Below the pieces are notes generated by a model. The model saw only the letters and a list, made by a program, of their open reading frames with translations. It was not told the DNA's origin and did no database searches. A program made the translations under genes and the position numbers. From contig DGKJ01000014.1 in assembly GCA_002387735.1 (NCBI GenBank), positions 1-21,672 on the forward strand: 21,672 bases of DNA, given 5' to 3'. Every line of letters starts with the position of its first letter. Positions within the stretch are counted from its first letter, which is position 1. This document shows positions 1 through 7,529 of this stretch, in pieces. This DNA is from Bacteriovoracaceae bacterium UBA4573. Lineage in GTDB: Bacteria > Bdellovibrionota > UBA1018 > UBA923.

Positions 1-1
1 T

Positions 2-217
2 CCAGAACTGCAAAAAAGGTTTCAGCGCTATTTCGATGAAATTGGTAAAACGGTAACTGAATCACGCGAACTCTGTTTAGAGTTAGAAAAAATGGGTAGA
101 CCAGCTCCAGAATTAATGGAACAGATCAAAGACCTCGACGAGCTTTTGGCACGCGTAGCAGACGACGCAATCGTGTTTTCGCCCCGGGTTTCCGGCCAGA
201 AGCGACGCCCCGAGTAA
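2..217 (+). CDS. C-terminal fragment of an unidentified protein (5' end outside window)
   Basis: An open frame enters from the left edge and gives 71 residues before a TAA at 215-217. The fragment is charged and probably helical. It has a heptad-like Leu/Glu pattern (ELCLELEKMGRPAPELMEQI, then a second stretch rich in L, D and E), followed by a short basic tail ending QKRRPE. I do not recognise the family, and no catalytic motif is visible. Its last 92 bp lie antisense to the 3' end of the minus-strand ureohydrolase gene, so the two genes overlap tail to tail. Codon choice looks like that of its neighbours. That the frame is coding is inferred from its continuity with the window edge and its protein-like composition. 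The other frames here are short shadows. Confidence 0.6.
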   Translation, partial: PELQKRFQRYFDEIGKTVTESRELCLELEKMGRPAPELMEQIKDLDELLARVADDAIVFSPRVSGQKRRPE

Positions 218-1148
218 GAACTGAAGAGTATTGATGAATCGCGGTAGCTGCAAGGCGTGCGGTTTTTCCGCATTCATCGAGGGGTGGAGCCAATTCGAAA
301 AAACCAATCGAACGAACTATTGAGTACTCGCCACAAATTCGCGCCATTTCGATCATTTCACCGGCAGTGAGGCCATCAATTTGCGGCGCACTCACACCAG
401 GAGCCCAGGCCATAGAGACTGCGTCGAGATCAAAGCTAACGACGGTAGCAATGTTTTTATGCGCAAGACTCTTCAGAACTTCTCGAAAAGTAGAAATAAC
501 GCCAGATTTTGAATTACGCATGCTTCTCAACGTGTGAACCGTAGCTCCTCGTTTTGTGAGATAGGCCTGAGCCTCCTTTGTGTTGCAGTGATCCTGAATG
601 CCCAACTCGAAAAAAAGTTTCGGGTTAAGGACTCCCGATTCGATCGCCAGGAAAAAGGGTGATCCACTTGTAATGCCGTGTTCATTCGGTGGCCGTACAT
701 CGAGGTGGGCATCGATATTTATTAAGGCTACATCCGATTTTTTGAAATCGACCACCCCGGCCAAATGGGGGAACCCGTAGTCGTGGCCGCCACCTAGAAC
801 AATTGGAGTGCGGTCGCTTTTCAAACTTTGGGTGACTGCGGTGCGCAATGCCATATGTCCTTCTTCGATCGATTTTCCGGCTGGGACGTCGTACCCTTTC
901 AGCAAATTTAAAGTGTCGAGCGACATTCCGATGGCCATGGCTTCCAGGCTATTGCGAATTGTTGTCGGTCCGTGAGCAGCCCCGAGACGACCACCCACAT
1001 TGCGAACACCGCGATCATCGCTTGCTCCAATTAATTCAATTGCGGGCAACAAGGATCTTGATTCGGAACGTTGAGATTGTTCGGTTTTGTTTTTTTGCGC
1101 AGAGTCATTGTTAACTTGCCAGATTTCTTTGATTTTTTGCATCTTCAT
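126..1148 (-). CDS. Ureohydrolase (arginase/agmatinase/formimidoylglutamase family)
   Basis: This is a 340-residue binuclear manganese hydrolase, expected to cleave a guanidino or formimino group in arginine, agmatine or histidine breakdown. All metal-ligand motifs are visible: GGGHD with H122, DAHLD with D146, H148 and D150, and SFDLDAV with D240 and D242. The APGVSAP and FELAPPLDECGKTARLA stretches follow, as in HutG-type enzymes. The SGSPFF stretch after the DAHxD box also fits formimidoylglutamase, but no hut genes lie nearby, so the substrate is open. The first 36 residues are polar and look like a family-atypical extension. The ATG at 1148 sits only about 9 bp below a possible -10 (TATAGT), so a downstream TTG start near residue 33 is possible. 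Residues 311-340, rich in Arg and Lys, are encoded entirely within the overlap with the opposing gene and lie beyond the usual family end. Confidence 0.88.
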   Translation of the reverse strand: MKMQKIKEIWQVNNDSAQKNKTEQSQRSESRSLLPAIELIGASDDRGVRNVGGRLGAAHGPTTIRNSLEAMAIGMSLDTLNLLKGYDVPAGKSIEEGHMALRTAVTQSLKSDRTPIVLGGGHDYGFPHLAGVVDFKKSDVALINIDAHLDVRPPNEHGITSGSPFFLAIESGVLNPKLFFELGIQDHCNTKEAQAYLTKRGATVHTLRSMRNSKSGVISTFREVLKSLAHKNIATVVSFDLDAVSMAWAPGVSAPQIDGLTAGEMIEMARICGEYSIVRSIGFFELAPPLDECGKTARLAATAIHQYSSVLTRGVASGRKPGAKTRLRRLLRVPKARRGL

Positions 1149-1164
1149 AGCTTCGGACTATAAT
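1137..1164 (+). promoter_or_regulatory. Sigma70-like promoter for the GYF_2 gene
   Basis: TTGCAT (1137-1142), a 16-bp spacer and a consensus TATAAT (1159-1164) lie just upstream of the plus-strand gene at 1187. Transcription would start near 1171, followed by GGGAGG as ribosome binding site at 1178-1183. The -35 box lies inside the first codons of the divergent ureohydrolase gene. On the other strand TATAGT (1162-1157) overlaps the same -10 and could serve the divergent gene, although its -35 is poor (TTCCTC). Confidence 0.6.
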
Positions 1165-1186
1165 TGAACTCGACCCTGGGAGGAAT

Positions 1187-2893
1187 ATGGAAGAGAAAAA
1201 ATGGTTTCTCTATGTCGTTGATCACCACGAAGGCCCGTTTAGCCTGAGTGAAATTCAAAGTCTGGTTAAAAAAGGCGACGCCAAGAGTTCAAGTTATGTG
1301 TGGCGCGAGGGGTTTGAAGATTGGATGATGATGTCCGAAGTTTCGGAATTTGGCGTAGCAGGACCTTCTGGGGAAGGACACGGACCCGCAGCTTTTATTC
1401 TTGGAAAAAAAGAGAGTCCCGTTTTGTTTTCACCGCGCTCGTCTGACGCCTCTGTCGGCGGTCCTTTACCAATTGCGCACCAAGGCAACGTTCCCGATAT
1501 ATCTGGAATCTCTGAAACCGCCGTGGTCTGGTGTTTGAACTCAAACCGCACTTTCACCGGACCTCATTCTTTGCGCACCATCACAAGATTGATCAATGAG
1601 GGAAAAGCCACATCAAAAGATACGATTTGGAAAGAAGGTTGGACTGGATTTGTTCCAATTTCATCATTCTCCGAATTTATGGTTCGCATTCACGACGGGG
1701 CATCACAAAAAAATAAAGTTTCCTCAGCGCAGGCGCTGGGAATGATGAGGTCAGGAATGGGCATCAAGCGAAGGTTTTCCTTCGGGGGTATTTTAAAGTG
1801 GCTAGTATTGGCATTTTTGGTGTTCGGAGGTTTTTATCAAGTCACTGCCATGGGTTTATTGAATCCGGTTTTCGAAAAAATTGGGATTTTAGAAACTGTG
1901 CGGCGAGCAAATCTAAAGCCAGTTCCCGTACCTAAAATCGTTATTCCGGTGGAGTACATAAGTGATGCGGGGAATTTCTTGCGAAGACAGGTTGAACCGC
2001 TCTTAGCAAAATATTCAGACCATATTCCAGGGCCAATTTTAGAGTATCTGTCGGTCGTCGAATTGCCTGAGGGATTAAATGAAAAAGATGAAGCACGTTT
2101 ACGGGATGCTGCTACAGCCAATCCCGATGCGGGCCGAAGAGCTGCCGCCGCTTTGATTGGGCAAGAGGTTATGAATCCGCGATTTGTATTGGCCTCGAAT
2201 ATTGACGGGTCGAGTTTTCGGGTGGTTCTGCGAGGCAAAGAGGGAACCTTACTTAACGCGAGTGAATATGTTTCGGAGCAAGTCGTAACACTTCGAAACA
2301 GAGTAGCGATTTCTCAACCGTTCTACCTTGAAGATACTAAGTCTTTGCCCCAAGGAGAGTACACATTTACGGTGTTAAATGGTGAGGAGTCGGTGTTAAT
2401 TGAAAATGCATTTTTGGGTGGAGAAAACGACAGCGCATATCAGGATCGTTTAAAAGAGTTTAACGCCCGAATGGCGGCCTGGCGTGTAACGAAGGCCCAA
2501 GAAATTTTGCAAATAACCAACACATTGGAAAGTCTGGCCAACGAAAGCGCGGCAAAGTTTTTTGCTCTGAATAAAATGCGCCCCGGCACCGCGAGAGTGA
2601 ACGAGTGGCGAAAGTACTCTGCAAAGTATCGCAAAATTTCTGATCAACTGGCGTTGGCGATTGGGCGCACTGCAGGTGAAATCGAAAAAAGTAGCTTCAG
2701 GAGCGTCGCCGCTTCACTTAAAGCAGGTTTAAATCTTAGCGAAGAGTTGCATCATGCTCAAAACGCCTATCTCGGATCTACGTCACCCGGAAATGTTCGG
2801 GGAGAAGATGTAATGGCCAGCGTTCGCAATTTAGCGGGTCAACTGGTCGCTGTAATTACCAAAATCAAAACTGCAGTTGCAAAACCAAACTGA
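1187..2893 (+). CDS. Membrane protein with two N-terminal GYF_2 (DUF4339) domains
   Basis: The product has 568 residues. Residues 5-52 and 113-165 are two GYF_2 domains, each with the W/Y-x(6-9)-GP-x-S/L start and the W-x-x-G/E-W end (GFEDWMMMSE; KEGWTGFVPI). In other bacteria this domain binds peptides or partner proteins at the inner membrane. A linker of low complexity separates the copies. One hydrophobic segment, about residues 202-224, follows a basic patch (KRRF), which predicts N-terminus in the cytoplasm and about 340 residues outside. The external part has a probable beta-rich domain and then long helices. No enzyme motif is visible. GGGAGG stands 3 bp before the ATG, and a strong promoter lies upstream. 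The stop is followed after 5 bp by the ATG of a PilZ gene, so the two are very likely co-transcribed. The domain calls are firm, but the function is unknown. Confidence 0.85.
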   Translation: MEEKKWFLYVVDHHEGPFSLSEIQSLVKKGDAKSSSYVWREGFEDWMMMSEVSEFGVAGPSGEGHGPAAFILGKKESPVLFSPRSSDASVGGPLPIAHQGNVPDISGISETAVVWCLNSNRTFTGPHSLRTITRLINEGKATSKDTIWKEGWTGFVPISSFSEFMVRIHDGASQKNKVSSAQALGMMRSGMGIKRRFSFGGILKWLVLAFLVFGGFYQVTAMGLLNPVFEKIGILETVRRANLKPVPVPKIVIPVEYISDAGNFLRRQVEPLLAKYSDHIPGPILEYLSVVELPEGLNEKDEARLRDAATANPDAGRRAAAALIGQEVMNPRFVLASNIDGSSFRVVLRGKEGTLLNASEYVSEQVVTLRNRVAISQPFYLEDTKSLPQGEYTFTVLNGEESVLIENAFLGGENDSAYQDRLKEFNARMAAWRVTKAQEILQITNTLESLANESAAKFFALNKMRPGTARVNEWRKYSAKYRKISDQLALAIGRTAGEIEKSSFRSVAASLKAGLNLSEELHHAQNAYLGSTSPGNVRGEDVMASVRNLAGQLVAVITKIKTAVAKPN

Positions 2894-2898
2894 GGAAT

Positions 2899-3258
2899 AT
2901 GAGCAAAAATAATCCAAAAGAAAGACGTCGCTCCAGCCGCAAGGAAGTGCTCGAAACCTTCCAAGTATTTCTAGTGGTTCCGAGCCGCGGCCTACGAAGA
3001 TTACAAATTAAAGACGTAAGCGAACACGGAGTTTCCTTCGTGGGCGATCCAGTCGATAAATTCGCTGTAGGCGAAACTGTCGAATCCTTTTTCTATTTAA
3101 ACCCAACACTCCGAATACCCATTCCATTAACTATTCGTCGCGTAACCGGTGAAGACGAACCCTTGATTGGTGCCGAGCTGGGTGAAAGTGAAAATCCAGG
3201 AATTAAGGCTTTTATGTCGTTTCTGAAGTTACTGGACGATTTAACGGCGTTTCTTTGA
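2899..3258 (+). CDS. Single-domain PilZ protein (probable c-di-GMP receptor)
   Basis: The 119-residue protein is essentially one PilZ domain. The c-di-GMP binding signature is intact: RRSSR gives RxxxR at residues 10-14, and DVSEHG gives DxSxxG at 39-44. The rest alternates in strand-like fashion, as the PilZ barrel does, and ends in a helix. Such small proteins relay c-di-GMP to a partner protein. The obvious candidate here is the GYF_2 membrane protein encoded 5 bp upstream, whose stop overlaps this gene's GAGGA ribosome site. This partnership is an inference from gene order. The last 47 bp overlap the 3' end of rlmE on the other strand. Confidence 0.9.
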   Translation: MSKNNPKERRRSSRKEVLETFQVFLVVPSRGLRRLQIKDVSEHGVSFVGDPVDKFAVGETVESFFYLNPTLRIPIPLTIRRVTGEDEPLIGAELGESENPGIKAFMSFLKLLDDLTAFL

Positions 3259-3853
3259 TATTAGACTTCATTCGAAGTCCGATAATGTAGATCTCGTAGC
3301 TGGCTTTTCTAGTGCTCTTTGGGCGCAGAAGTTCAACCTTGTCGAAGGCACCTTTAACTTCTTTCATATATTCATCGAAAAACTCGCTTTGAAAGAATTT
3401 TACGATAAACGTTCCGCCCGGCCGCAAAGAGCGTCTCGCGACTCCCAGCGCTAATTTGCAGAGTTCGAACGAACGACGCTGATCTTGAATTCTAATTCCC
3501 GTAGTTTTGGGTGCCATGTCGCTCAACACTACGTCGAGTTGTTCAATTTGTTTTTCTCGCAACAGATCGCTGATGGTTTCTTCTTTAAATGCGTCCCCTT
3601 GAACAAAGACACAATTGGGGATCACAAGGGAAACTCGCGCCAAATCAATACCAATGCAAAAGCCTTTTTGACCGATTTTCTGAGAAGCATACTGAGACCA
3701 GCTTCCTGGAGCACAGCCAAGGTCGACAACGTTCTGGCCGGGCCGAAAGATCTTGAATCGGGTATCGATTTCTTCGAGCTTGAACACCGAGCGAGCGGCA
3801 AAATGCCGTTCCTTAGCCTGTTTGAAATAAAAATCTTTTGGATTGTACGCCAT
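3212..3853 (-). CDS. rlmE: 23S rRNA 2'-O-ribose methyltransferase RlmE (FtsJ)
   Basis: The 213-residue product matches the E. coli enzyme in length (about 209) and in every key site. This enzyme family methylates U2552 in the A-loop of 23S rRNA, a late step of large-subunit assembly. The SAM-binding loop is DLGCAPGSWSQYA (residues 44-56). The K-D-K-E catalytic tetrad falls at K25, D112 (LSDMAPKTTG), K152 (FIVKFF) and E187 (SYEIYI), with the same spacing as in the E. coli protein. The start at 3853 gives the expected N-terminus (AYNPKDFYFKQAKERHFAAR). Only a weak AGGT ribosome site is visible. The last 15 or so residues (after RMKSN) are antisense to the PilZ gene and look non-conserved. Confidence 0.95.
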   Translation of the reverse strand: MAYNPKDFYFKQAKERHFAARSVFKLEEIDTRFKIFRPGQNVVDLGCAPGSWSQYASQKIGQKGFCIGIDLARVSLVIPNCVFVQGDAFKEETISDLLREKQIEQLDVVLSDMAPKTTGIRIQDQRRSFELCKLALGVARRSLRPGGTFIVKFFQSEFFDEYMKEVKGAFDKVELLRPKSTRKASYEIYIIGLRMKSNIKETPLNRPVTSETT

Positions 3854-3855
3854 AA

Positions 3856-3882
3856 TTGACCTGCTGCCTTATAGCATAAGAT
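3856..3882 (+). promoter_or_regulatory. Possible sigma70-type promoter for rmlBA
   Basis: TTGACC (3856-3861) and TAAGAT (3877-3882) are separated by 15 bp. They lie in the short divergent gap between rlmE and rmlB, about 50 bp before the rmlB start. The spacer is short and the -10 imperfect, so this is only a candidate. Confidence 0.3.
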
Positions 3883-3934
3883 CGCGTGATCTGGGCTTTG
3901 AGTTTTGTAAAAGCGTGGTGTAGATGATCAAACT

Positions 3935-4960
3935 ATGGGAATTTCAGAAGAAACCTGGCTTGTTACCGGTGGCGCCGGATTCATAGGATCTAACTTTATT
4001 AGACACGCGCTGAACGTGCGAGACGGCTTGCGAATCCGATGCTTAGATAAACTTACATATGCCGGAAATCTTCGTAATCTCGAGGGGTTGGACAAACAGT
4101 ATGGCGATCGCTACCAGTTTGTTCGCGGCTGTATAACCGATACTACCATCGTTTCAGGTGCCATGACCGGTGTCGACCGAGTGGTTCATTTCGCGGCGGA
4201 AAGCCATGTTGATCGAAGCATTGTTGATGCAGGTGCCTTCATTGAGACTAACGTAAAAGGTACCCTGGTTTTGCTCAATGCGGCCAGGTCCCAAGGTGTC
4301 CGGCGCTTTGTACAAGTTTCGACCGATGAAGTTTACGGTACTTTGGGTGATGAAGGGGCCTTTACTGAAGACACCCCGCTTGCAGCAAATAGCCCATACT
4401 CCGCTTCCAAGGCTGGAGCCGACCTTCTCGCTCGCGCCTTTTTTCACACACATCAACTCGACGTGGTCATCACGCGTTGTTCGAATAATTATGGCCGGTA
4501 TCAGTTTCCGGAAAAACTTATTCCTTTAATGATCACCAATGCACTCGAAGGGAAACCCCTTCCCGTTTACGGAAAAGGTTTAAACGTTAGGGATTGGATT
4601 CACGTTCACGATCATTGTGATGGAGTGCTGCTTGCTTGTGAAAATGGAAAAGCAGGAGAAGTATACAATTTCGGCGGACGAGCGGAAAAAAAGAACATCG
4701 AAGTCGTGCAGACAATTCTACGATTATTAAAAAAACCCGAATCCCTAATTCGTTACGTGGAAGATCGAAAAGGGCATGATTGGCGTTATGCGATAGATTG
4801 CCAAAAATCAGAGCGAGAATTGAACTGGAAGCGGAAGTATAGTTTTGAGTCCGGGCTAGCTGAGACCGTCAGCTGGTACTTGGAGAACGAATCATGGTGG
4901 CGCGAAGTGAAGAGCGGCGAATACCAAAATTTTTATAAGAATTATTATGGAGAGTTATAA
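3935..4960 (+). CDS. rmlB: dTDP-glucose 4,6-dehydratase
   Basis: This 341-residue extended short-chain dehydrogenase converts dTDP-glucose to dTDP-4-keto-6-deoxyglucose in the cytoplasm, the second step of dTDP-rhamnose and related sugar synthesis. The NAD-binding GGAGFIG loop is at residues 12-18. The LTYAGNLRNLE stretch typical of RmlB follows, then the T-D-E catalytic set at 130-132 (STDEVYG) and YSASK with Y155 and K159. NNYGRYQFPEKLIPLMI and RDWIHVHDH complete the family pattern. No good ribosome site precedes the ATG at 3935. The gene ends 1 bp before the ATG of rmlA, so the two are translated as a pair. rmlC and rmlD are not in the window, so the final sugar (rhamnose or another 6-deoxyhexose) cannot be told. 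Confidence 0.96.
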   Translation: MGISEETWLVTGGAGFIGSNFIRHALNVRDGLRIRCLDKLTYAGNLRNLEGLDKQYGDRYQFVRGCITDTTIVSGAMTGVDRVVHFAAESHVDRSIVDAGAFIETNVKGTLVLLNAARSQGVRRFVQVSTDEVYGTLGDEGAFTEDTPLAANSPYSASKAGADLLARAFFHTHQLDVVITRCSNNYGRYQFPEKLIPLMITNALEGKPLPVYGKGLNVRDWIHVHDHCDGVLLACENGKAGEVYNFGGRAEKKNIEVVQTILRLLKKPESLIRYVEDRKGHDWRYAIDCQKSERELNWKRKYSFESGLAETVSWYLENESWWREVKSGEYQNFYKNYYGEL

Positions 4961-4961
4961 A

Positions 4962-5684
4962 ATGAAAGTGCGTGGCGTAATTTTAGCCGGTGGTACCGGA
5001 AGTCGACTTTTTCCGCTCACCAAGGTTACCAATAAACATTTACTGCCCGTTGGCCGCAAACCGATGATTTTTCATCCGGTTGAAAAATTAGTAGCGGCCG
5101 GTATCGATGAGATTCTTATCGTCACTGGGGTTGAACACATGGGCGACGTAGTCGGACTACTTGGCAGTGGTAAGGACTTCGGTTGTCGGTTCACCTATCG
5201 AGTGCAAGACGAAGCAGGTGGAATTGCGCAGGCTCTTGGCTTGGCCGAGCATTTTGTTCATGGTGGTCTTTGTGCCGTAATTTTGGGTGATAATATTTTT
5301 CAAGACGACCTTGGCCCCGAAGTTCGCCGATTTGAAGAACAGGGTAAGGGCGCCCGAATTATATTAAAGCAGGTACCCGACCCGCAGCGTTTTGGAGTAG
5401 CGGAAATCAGCGGTGAAAAAGTTATCGGTATTGAAGAGAAACCGAAAAATCCGAAAGCGGATTGGGCGGTGACTGGTATTTATCTTTATGACTCACAGGT
5501 ATTCGATATCGTTAGAACGCTAAAGCCGTCAAAACGTGGCGAACTCGAAATCACTGATGTAAACAATCATTATATTTCTCAGGGGCAATTAACCTACGGA
5601 AAATTTAAGGGTTGGTGGAGCGACGCGGGAACCTTTGAATCTCTGGGGCGAGTAAATCGTCTTCTGGAAGACGCTAATACATAA
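4962..5684 (+). CDS. rmlA: Glucose-1-phosphate thymidylyltransferase (short RmlA type)
   Basis: The product makes dTDP-glucose from dTTP and glucose-1-phosphate and feeds RmlB. The nucleotide-binding GGTGSRLFPLT is at residues 10-20. The metal-binding aspartates are D110 (LGDN) and D221 (WWSDAGT), and EEKPK is at 158-162. At 240 residues it is the short form found in Bacillus spore-coat and similar clusters, lacking the C-terminal part of the 290-residue E. coli enzyme. I chose the ATG at 4962 because GGAGAG (4949-4954) stands 7 bp before it and the protein then begins MKVRGVILAGG. An upstream ATG at 4947 would overlap rmlB and add five unneeded residues. The 3' end overlaps the next minus-strand gene by 11 bp. 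Confidence 0.93.
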   Translation: MKVRGVILAGGTGSRLFPLTKVTNKHLLPVGRKPMIFHPVEKLVAAGIDEILIVTGVEHMGDVVGLLGSGKDFGCRFTYRVQDEAGGIAQALGLAEHFVHGGLCAVILGDNIFQDDLGPEVRRFEEQGKGARIILKQVPDPQRFGVAEISGEKVIGIEEKPKNPKADWAVTGIYLYDSQVFDIVRTLKPSKRGELEITDVNNHYISQGQLTYGKFKGWWSDAGTFESLGRVNRLLEDANT

Positions 5685-6468
5685 TCGAAAACATTCTGCG
5701 ACTTTCTTCTAAGACAAATTGGGCAATCGCTTTTTCATTCTGAGGTCTGAGAGTCGTGAATTGAAGCCCGACTCGAATGAATGTTTTTCCTTGTTCGTTC
5801 TCGGCAGCCTTGTGGTGCCGGACAATGGCGGTACAATTGAGTTCGGTTCCTTTTAGTTGGAATCGCAAATCTTTAATAATCCGCCCCAAACCCATGTGTT
5901 CTTGTTGTTCGGTGGGTACTGCTAAGGCGATGCCGCCAGCGCTAATATCGAGCATTCGAAACTGCATGAGGTCAGAGTCCAGTATAGCCTTCTTATTGGC
6001 CGCGTCCGGGTGAATGCAACTCACCTTGGGCGCTTCGTGCCGCTTAAACGGAATTCTCAAATTGGCCCTTCTTTGTAGCTTAAAAATCTCTTTGGGAATT
6101 TCAATGCGAAAGGCGTCAGGGGCCATTAGTTCGAGCACATCGGTCTTAAAGAAATAATTAACCGTATCAATTTGAAACGAGGCAAATATTTGCGGAGTAC
6201 CTTGTGCTTTAATGGCACCAGAAAACGCAGCTTCGCCCACTTCGATTGGAAGACGAATAAGTAACTTTTTTAAGTGTTGCAGGTATTGGAAAAAATCAGA
6301 TTCGAATCTTAAGCTTTGTTCCTTAAACCAAAAGGTCAGTGGAACTTTATGACGGCCTAAAGCCTCAAGCAGTTTTGCTATTAGCGCTTCGTCCTTTACC
6401 AGGGTAAAGGCGACGTCATTCTTTTTATCTGTAGACTTGCCATCTTGATTCGAGGAATTATTCGACAT
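5674..6468 (-). CDS. PilZ protein with YcgR-like N-terminal domain
   Basis: The product has 264 residues. The C-terminal half is a PilZ domain with RRANLR (RxxxR, residues 134-138) and DISAGG (DxSxxG, 174-179), both needed for c-di-GMP binding. The linker before it (IPKEIFKLQRRANLRIPF) and the beta-rich region at about 40-130 resemble YcgR-type proteins, where an N-terminal barrel changes position when c-di-GMP binds. The first 20 residues are polar and probably disordered. The gene starts 16 bp after the mreB stop with no good ribosome site, so it probably depends on mreB transcription and perhaps on coupled translation. Gene order suggests that it reads c-di-GMP for envelope growth or motility, which is inference. 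The 3' end overlaps rmlA by 11 bp. Confidence 0.88.
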   Translation of the reverse strand: MSNNSSNQDGKSTDKKNDVAFTLVKDEALIAKLLEALGRHKVPLTFWFKEQSLRFESDFFQYLQHLKKLLIRLPIEVGEAAFSGAIKAQGTPQIFASFQIDTVNYFFKTDVLELMAPDAFRIEIPKEIFKLQRRANLRIPFKRHEAPKVSCIHPDAANKKAILDSDLMQFRMLDISAGGIALAVPTEQQEHMGLGRIIKDLRFQLKGTELNCTAIVRHHKAAENEQGKTFIRVGLQFTTLRPQNEKAIAQFVLEESRRMFSIMY

Positions 6469-6484
6469 TTTAATTTTTATTACA

Positions 6485-7516
6485 CTACATGATGGTCACT
6501 TGACGCAAGAGATCGATATCTTGGAGAACCTTGCCAGAACCTCGCACAACACAAGTAAGAGGATCTTCGGCGAGCGCCACTGGTAATCCAGTTTTTTCCT
6601 TGATGAGAATGTCGAGATTAGCCAACAAAGCGCCGCCACCTGCGAGAATAATTCCATTGTCCACAATGTCAGCGGCAAGCTCCGGTGGAGTGCGCTCAAG
6701 GGCAGTTTTAATGGCGTCAATTACGGCGGAGACTGGATCGGCTAGAGCGTCACGGATTTCTTCCGAATTAACTTCGATGGTTTTTGGCGCCCCTGCAATT
6801 AAGTCGCGACCTTTCACTTCATAGGTTTTTTCTTCCTCGAACGGATATGCGTTACCTATGGCCAGTTTTATTTGTTCTGCAGTGCGTTCTCCGATGAGAA
6901 GCGAGTACTTACGTTTAATATAATTTACAATGGCCTCATCAAATTTATCCCCAGCGACACGCACTGATTTAGAATAAACAATTCCGCCCAAACTTATCAC
7001 GGCCACTTCAGTTGTGCCGCCGCCGATATCAACGATCATATTGCCAGATGGTTCGGTGATTGGAAGACCAGCCCCAATAGCCGCCGCCATTGGTTCTTCA
7101 ATTAGATATACTTCGCGGGCCCCCGCGGATTGCGCGGATTCTTTTACTGCCCGTTTTTCTACCTGGGTAATCCCAAATGGAATGCAGATAATAATGCGCG
7201 GGCGTAAAAATGAATGCCTGTCATTGGACTTATTGATGAAGTACTTCAGCATGCTCTGAGTGACTTCGAAGTCAGCAATAACTCCGTCCTTCATGGGCCG
7301 AATCGCAACAATACTTCCTGGCGTACGCCCCAACATTTCTTTAGCTTCTTTGCCGACGGCTAAAACTTTGGTCTGACCGCGAGCATTTTTATGCACAGCG
7401 ACCACTGACGGTTCGTTTATGATAATGCCGCGCTCTTTGGCGAACACCAACGTATTTGCAGTGCCAAGATCTATTGCGAGATCATTTGATAACCAGTCGA
7501 ACATTTTTTTAAACAT
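6485..7516 (-). CDS. mreB: Rod-shape actin homologue MreB
   Basis: The 343-residue protein is the bacterial actin that forms membrane-bound filaments and guides lateral peptidoglycan synthesis. All ATPase motifs are present: phosphate-1 DLGTANT (16-22), IEEPMAA with E140, phosphate-2 DIGGGTTE (163-170) and the adenosine loop AGGGALL (292-298). I chose the ATG at 7516 because GGAGAG lies just upstream and the protein then starts MFKKMFDWLSNDLAIDLGTANT, as MreB should. The longer frame to 7570 runs back into the previous gene. Downstream of mreB one expects mreC and mreD, but here a PilZ gene follows. Upstream is amn, ending 13 bp before the start. A second, mreCD-linked copy elsewhere in the genome is likely. 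Confidence 0.96.
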   Translation of the reverse strand: MFKKMFDWLSNDLAIDLGTANTLVFAKERGIIINEPSVVAVHKNARGQTKVLAVGKEAKEMLGRTPGSIVAIRPMKDGVIADFEVTQSMLKYFINKSNDRHSFLRPRIIICIPFGITQVEKRAVKESAQSAGAREVYLIEEPMAAAIGAGLPITEPSGNMIVDIGGGTTEVAVISLGGIVYSKSVRVAGDKFDEAIVNYIKRKYSLLIGERTAEQIKLAIGNAYPFEEEKTYEVKGRDLIAGAPKTIEVNSEEIRDALADPVSAVIDAIKTALERTPPELAADIVDNGIILAGGGALLANLDILIKEKTGLPVALAEDPLTCVVRGSGKVLQDIDLLRQVTIM

Positions 7517-7529
7517 AAACTCTCTCCGC

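Noticed and set aside
1837..2238. 133-residue minus-strand frame inside the GYF_2 gene
   Set aside because: It is a shadow frame. The plus strand has promoter, ribosome site and recognisable domains, while this one is rich in Ser, Arg and Pro, as antisense frames often are.
3485..3859. 124-residue plus-strand frame over rlmE
   Set aside because: It is a shadow of rlmE, whose catalytic residues and length are all normal, and its translation has no protein-like pattern.
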